Below, piece by piece: positions 58,901 to 64,000 of a stretch of 64,000 nucleotides of DNA. Numbering within the stretch: position 1 is the stretch's first letter; the number at the start of each line of letters is the position of its first letter. This DNA is from Branchiostoma lanceolatum (taxonomy: Eukaryota > Chordata > Leptocardii > Amphioxiformes > Branchiostomatidae). The position numbers and the translations under genes were made by a program. The DNA lies in contig NC_089735.1 of assembly GCF_035083965.1 (NCBI RefSeq), forward strand, positions 9,016,001 through 9,080,000. The letters are read 5' to 3'. A model generated the notes under the pieces. It did no database searches. It had not been told where the DNA came from and worked only from the letters and a program-made list of their open reading frames with translations.

Positions 58901-61900
58901 ACCCAGTACAAAGCAGGACAATATCAAACAGTTTCTCACTTGATGGTGATCCAGCGGTCTCCACTGGCAGTTTTCTGTTTGTCCAGTTCAATGTGCGCTC
59001 CGGAGACTTCCCTGATGGCATTTATATTGCACCCTCCTCGTCCAATCACACGGCTCACTGCACTGCCTGGGACCAACATACGCTTTGACCTAATATGGGC
59101 AGAGAAAAACACTTCAACTGATCTGTCTGTAAATGTTACCAGCATTGTCTATATTTAACACAAAAATTCTACACACAGTTTTGTGTAGTTGGCATAAGTT
59201 AAAATCCTTCCCACATCTTTTGGGATATAGGTCAGTGCCCATCTCCCTTTCTATGGCCCTTGGGCCACACAGTTGTGCAAGCACTTCAGACGGAGGCTAG
59301 TCCACTGGTAAAAGGACGTTTTTAATACGTATTAATAAATTATGACATATGCTTTGATTGCAATTGTTGACGACTGATTCCGAAGGTTAACCTTTGGCAT
59401 GCCAGGATAGCACTATATTTGTATTGGGTATGGGCAGCAAGGAGAAGGTTAAACAGGTTTCAAAACATTTCTTTTTTACACAACCAGTAAGTCTCACCTG
59501 TTGATGTTTCGGTGTCTCTCAGACACCTTCCTCAACTCAGCCACTGAGAGACACCGAAACGTCAGCAGGTGTGACTTACTGGTTGTGTACAAAAGAAATC
59601 TCCAATATCCTATGTTCTACCAACCTGATGAAATTATTTTAGGAGGTTTCAAACCTCAAGAAAGCATGCTTTCATCTTTCCTACATGAAGAAAATAAGAA
59701 TGTAAAATGTTACTTTTTTGGTATGACTTCCTTCCAGCCCTCCTCCTTTTTGCTGCCGCGTTTGGGACTGATGGCGACCGTGGCGGAGGGTTTAACGGAG
59801 ATGGTGGTGACGGTGCTCGTCGTAGCGATGGATGATTTCATCATCCCGTGGGGGAGCGTCACCGGACTCAGGCCAGAGTGAGATTCGGACGCACTAAAAA
59901 AGGAGAGCAACAAATACATATTATGTTGATAGAGTAAAGCAATAAAATTACCAAGTGTTAATATCTATCAGATATTCAATCGATATAATTAGGAAAGAGA
60001 TTTGTTTAAGGTGATCAAACGAACAAAATAGTGGTTAAACTTTGTATGGATATGAACATCACATAAATAGTTGCTATAATGTCTACCACTGAACTACTTT
60101 GTTTGACTTTTTTTCTGTAGAGCGTTTCTGTGTACTATCAGGTATCCTTGAAACGATATTCAAAAGCTATTCTACATAGCTGCTATGCATCCAACTTTAA
60201 AATCTCTCTCACTGTGCATTTGTAGAAAAAGTGACCAAGTTAATAGGAGAAAAAACAAGGGCCGATATCATTCAAAGCTGTGGGACTTACAGCGCAGTTG
60301 TCTTGATGACTTTCACGACGTCCTCCGCGTCTCTCGTTATCAGGTTCCCCTTGCTCCTCTTTGGTTTGATTGCCTCGTCGAAATCATCCAGCTCCCCTGC
60401 CGAGCTTTTCTTCTCCTGTTTGGCGTCCTTTTTGTTCTTCTTCTGGTCTTCGCTGGAGTTGTTTCCCGCGGTATTGGAGTCCTCTCTGCCCTTGGACTTC
60501 TTCTTGCTCTCCCTCTTACTCGGCCTGTCTTTCATCTTGGGGGGCGCCGCGTTCGCCATGGTCGTTTTGGCGACGTTCTTGGTGTTGCGAGACGCCACCG
60601 TTGAAACCGTGTCCGTGGTTCGAACTTTACCTACATTAGAAAGAGCAACATCTTTAATACAAGAATAGTCGTTTTTTGTGTTTTTCAAGCTGCGAAACAC
60701 ATTGTGTGAATCCAAACCCACACCTACATGTACCTACATGGATTTTTGTTCTTATTTTCATGATATTTTGTCATATTTCATTCTTTTTACCTATGGTTGT
60801 GGTGGTTGAGGCAGCCGGGGGATCCAGTGGCACTGGCTCTTCTGAAAAACAAAACACGATAAAACACTGTCAGCATGTTAAAGTTACTACCATTTCAAAA
60901 TGATAGAAAATAAAACTTGATGCTAACATAACAAATCCACAGATTAAAACAAGGGTCTACAACTACATCAACGCACAAACCTAACAAAAATCAATATATA
61001 CTCTAACATATAGAGTAACTTCAAAGCATTGCAGAGTTAGCTACAGATTTTTTTATGGATATGGGTTCTTTAAGACTTAAAGAAAGTCGTACATACCTTC
61101 CACCTCCTCTTCCTCTTTCTTGTTTTCTGGGGACTCGTCTTGTTGTTCCTTCTCCTTGGCCTGCTGCTTTTCCTTCCTTTTCTGTCTCTTCTTCTCCCTC
61201 CGTCTTGCTGCAGCCTCCTTCTTCTTCTCTTCACGAGTCTGATGACAAGTAGTATAGAATGTGGTATCAAACAAATGCTTTTCAGGTAGTGATGGCAAGG
61301 CCAGTATTAAGCATAACAATAACATACAAAGCTATCACAACAATTTGTACATCAAATTTTCTCAAACTCGGCACTAATCATCCTTGCTCCCTTGTCATTT
61401 TAGTTTTTCTAAACTCTTTCTAGAAAAATTGCTGTAAAAAGAAAACCAACCTTTTCCATGTCTAGTTCCTCCAGAAGGATGGAGGCATTCTTGTTGGCCT
61501 CTGCTGCCTGCCTGTCCTTAGCACTCACTATGATCTCCATACTCTGGTGGCACTTCTTCAGCAGTTCCTACCAGGAAAAAAGTTTATAGTTTTACCTTCA
61601 ATTCCTGTGCACATGTCTTGAACCGCACAACATATTGACTGTTGAGTTGACAATTCACAGTGTACTGTAAATAATGTTCACAGAAATCTAGTCCCTGCAG
61701 ACTTACATGAATTTACAGTATTACTAACAAGTACAGATATCAGAAAATGCACATGGTTAAGTTCAAAACTACCAGGATATAGGATTCAAAACAAACTTGA
61801 GCTGCTTGTAAAAAAATAGCTCTTTAGATAGATGGTCAGTACAGAAAAGCTTCTACAATAATTTCTGAACTTAGAGTCTCAGTATTATTGACACAACAAG

Positions 61901-63931
61901 TTTTCTGTAACCTTGGGTGAAATTGTCTTGGATTTTTGGTAATGTTGATTGTATATATAATCTGAAGACCATACTAGTGCCTACCTTGTCAGAGATGGTG
62001 GCTATGTATCTCATACACTCCTGGTCTGACGGGAACTGTGTAACCTCCTTCACCAGCCACCGTACCACTTTCACATGGCCCTGGAACACACGCACAGCAC
62101 AACAAACATCAACACAAGAGATAGGACTTTAAATACATCATTTCATGTTCCTGCAATAAGTGGGTTATAAAAATGAGTCTGTATCTACTTTGACAAATTG
62201 TAAGAAATTGAAACTAAACACACCGACTATGGTATACCAAATTATGGATTCTTCATTTTTGTTTTTTCACATCTTCTTCTTTGACTTTGGCTTTCTAAGA
62301 CATTAGTATCCGTTTTCAAAATATCTTTCTACAAGTTCAATATCTTTGCTCAGTTTGTAGCTGCTTTGTATGATTTACAGTATGACTGAAAACTTTTTTT
62401 GCAGGTGTCATCCAAATAATCAAATCAACATGGTCTAAACACAAAACCTAAACTCTATACCTTTCTGAAGGTGGCCATGAGAGGAGTGATCTTCCTGTTG
62501 TCTTCAGCGTCCTTGTCGGCCCCAGCGCTGACCAACAACTGGACAACGTCAAGGTGTCCACCGTTCGCAGCCAGCCACAGGGGCGTGTTGCCCTTCTTGT
62601 TTCGAACATCAATCTGGGCTCCTCTGTAAGACACAATAGACAAAAGGCTTACTGTCAATTCCTTTAGTTGCAAGGACTTTATTTTGCAGTCGGAAAAAGG
62701 AGGCATTCTCAGTAGAAACAATGCGGTAACTGCAAATATAAAACCACCGTGAATATTTCAGAATTTCTATATTAAGGTACAGTGGTAGATAATGAATTGA
62801 AACATGTTGTGCCTAGTCAGTTACTCTGTGAATTATCTGTGAATTACAAGTATTTAGGTAAGAATCATCTTTCAAAAGAAACTTAGCATATTCAATGTTA
62901 ATCAAATTTTAAGTTTATGAAAAAACATTGCAGACACATTAGGAGATATTGCGATCTGTTATTCTCAAATATAATACCAAAATGTTTGTACATGAAAACA
63001 GGGAAAACTTTAGTGATTGGCTCACCTCTGAATGAGAAGTTCACAGAACTTGTAGTGACCCTTGTCGGCGGCGATGGTGAGGGCGGTGTCGCGGGAGGAC
63101 GGGACCGGAGCAGCGTTCACGTCGGCACCTTTGTCGAGCAACACACGCCCGACCTCCGCATACCCTCCAGACGCTGCCTCCATGAGTGGAGTCAGGCCAG
63201 TCTGGTGGAGGAATACAGGCACGGATGGTTAGTTAGGCTTAGGACTTAACTTATAGTCTCAAGGATCAGCTGCCACAAACTACATATTGAAACTGGAAGA
63301 TATACCCGCACCCCTCTAGAGCAAAGATTATGTATATATATATTGTCATTTGAATAGTAGAGGACGATTGCCATTTTGTACGAGAATATAACAAGTATAA
63401 CAAACAGAGAAATGAACTGTATAGGCTTGTACAAAACCTTTTGTCCCTATTTTATACATTGAAGTACTGTAGAAATATGCATTTTCCTAATGCAAGTAGA
63501 CAAACCTTCCATCGAGAAGCATATCTGTTCTTTCATCTCTACTATAACTGACAAGCGAGGTGAACTTGAATTTATCTAATGATAGTTAGTTTTAATTTGT
63601 ATATGCGTTTTGTTGTGACCTGTATTTATCCCAGTATGGCAATAATGTGCAATAAAGGACTTCATTCATTCATTAAATATCTCTCTTGTAGTTGAGATGC
63701 TAGCAAATTAAAAAAAAAGGGAAAACTTGTTCTTTAACACTACAAGGGCACAAGGATTGATAGACTTGTCTTGTTGGCATAAGGGTTGCACTAAAAGGTT
63801 TCTTAAGTTAAAGAGAATCTGACCTTTGCCCTGTGCTCTACGTTGGCTTTGCGATCCACCAGTAGACTGACCACCTCATGACGTCCCTGGAAACACGCCA
63901 GGGTCAGGGCAGTGTTCCTATTGGTCTCGAT
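52982..63931 (-). CDS. ANKHD1: ANKHD1/MASK 3' portion: ankyrin repeats and KH domain (14 exons)
   Basis: The gene runs off the right edge. Exons here: 63824-63931, 63026-63201, 62461-62623, 61985-62080, 61451-61567, 61097-61238, 60791-60841, 60291-60630, 59714-59893, 58940-59089, 56889-58579, 54910-55091, 54180-54374, 52982-53008; 3618 nt in frame. First come the last ankyrin repeats (TGLTPLMEAASGGYAEVGRV, KGNTPLWLAANGGHLDVVQL). Then CMRYIATISDKELLKKCHQS and a Lys/Arg/Glu coiled coil (REEKKKEAAARRREKKR), a Lys-rich linker, and a single KH domain with its GRGG loop (VIGRGGCNINAIREVSGAHI). A long Ser/Pro/Thr/Gln-rich tail follows, ending GWGMWNQQ. This layout is specific to ANKHD1/ANKRD17 (Drosophila mask), an RNA-binding scaffold in Hippo/Yorkie and receptor-kinase signalling. 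Vertebrates have two paralogues; this would be the pre-duplication form. Confidence 0.94.
53448..53851. mobile_element. hAT-type MITE with 8-bp target duplication
   Basis: Tips GCAGGGCTCGAAAT are perfect inverted repeats. The flanks GATACAAT (53440-53447) and GATGCAAT (53852-53859) are an 8-bp duplication with one change, the hAT hallmark. Inside, GTGCACC motifs recur in both arms (GGTGCACCAGTGCACCTA). No transposase. It lies in the last ANKHD1 intron. Confidence 0.88.
59472..59597. repeat. Palindromic repeat with nested GGTGTCT stems
   Basis: Arms of about 50 bp: ACACAACCAGTAAGTC, CACCTGTTGATGTTTCGGTG and TCTCTCAG versus CTGAGAGACACCGAAACGTC, AGCAGGTG and GACTTACTGGTTGTGT. On the minus strand, TTGAGGAAGGTGTC..GACACCGAAAC resembles a degenerate hammerhead core. 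Related to 41448-41690. It is in an ANKHD1 intron. Confidence 0.6.
62230..62440. repeat. Dispersed AT-rich repeat, second copy
   Basis: Homologous to 52330-52563 in the same orientation. It ends 20 bp from the ANKHD1 exon at 62461. Confidence 0.7.
63570..63685 (+). mobile_element. Possible LINE 3' tail
   Basis: Ends with GTGCAATAAAGGACTTCATT and a CATTCATT run, like 18640-18795 and the inverted 26895-27075. Lies in an ANKHD1 intron. Confidence 0.4.
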
Positions 63932-64000
63932 CTGTAAGCATAATCAGTCAATGTAGTTCTAAACACTAAGATAGGTAGAAATGCAACATCTTCTTCAGTT

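Overview
The window is animal nuclear DNA, and everything visible fits a cephalochordate (amphioxus, Branchiostoma-like). It has multi-exon genes with GT-AG (and a few GC-AG) introns of roughly 0.1-5 kb, orthologues of vertebrate single-copy genes (APRT, FADD, ANKHD1), AT-rich introns, and a dense, varied load of short hairpin transposons, SINEs, minisatellites and microsatellites. The species call is an inference; no search was run.

I assembled seven protein-coding genes by matching splice sites and codon phase exon by exon. From left to right: (1) a class I SAM-dependent methyltransferase, minus strand, 1080-5159, 6 exons, 283 aa; (2) a GLUT/SLC2 sugar transporter, minus, 11737-20902, 11 exons, 550 aa, with a cysteine-rich extracellular loop and one GC-AG intron; (3) an intronless SLC35G1-like EamA transporter, minus, 21484-22455, 323 aa; (4) a large ankyrin-repeat protein of synphilin/espin type, minus, 23287-32888, 15 exons, 1079 aa; (5) APRT, minus, 35772-42844, 5 exons, 185 aa; (6) FADD, plus, 46783-48463, 3 exons, 215 aa; (7) the 3' part of ANKHD1/MASK, minus, 52982 to beyond the right edge (14 exons here).

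Between and inside these genes lie mobile elements and tandem repeats. 5.2-11.7 kb is a gene-free repeat garden: nested hairpin elements, a 164-bp unit in four near-identical copies, a SINE and two copies of a structured GC-rich repeat. 33-36 kb holds a long GT microsatellite and a five-unit minisatellite. The last APRT intron carries a 4.5-kb element: about 410-bp terminal inverted repeats around 3.7 kb of a 10-bp satellite. 43.9-46.6 kb is a 2.7-kb terminal-inverted-repeat element wedged between the divergent APRT and FADD genes. 48.8-51.5 kb is a composite of tandem repeats.

The most striking signal is the satellite at 36758-40455. Its unit is the palindrome TTCATGAA plus a 2-bp spacer, so TTC and GAA alternate every 5 bp for 3.7 kb. 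That is the spacing of a heat-shock element, repeated roughly 700 times inside a housekeeping gene intron. The genes do not form an obvious pathway; they are a typical metazoan neighbourhood of unrelated loci. I saw no CRISPR, rRNA, tRNA gene, LTR element, retrovirus or Polinton.
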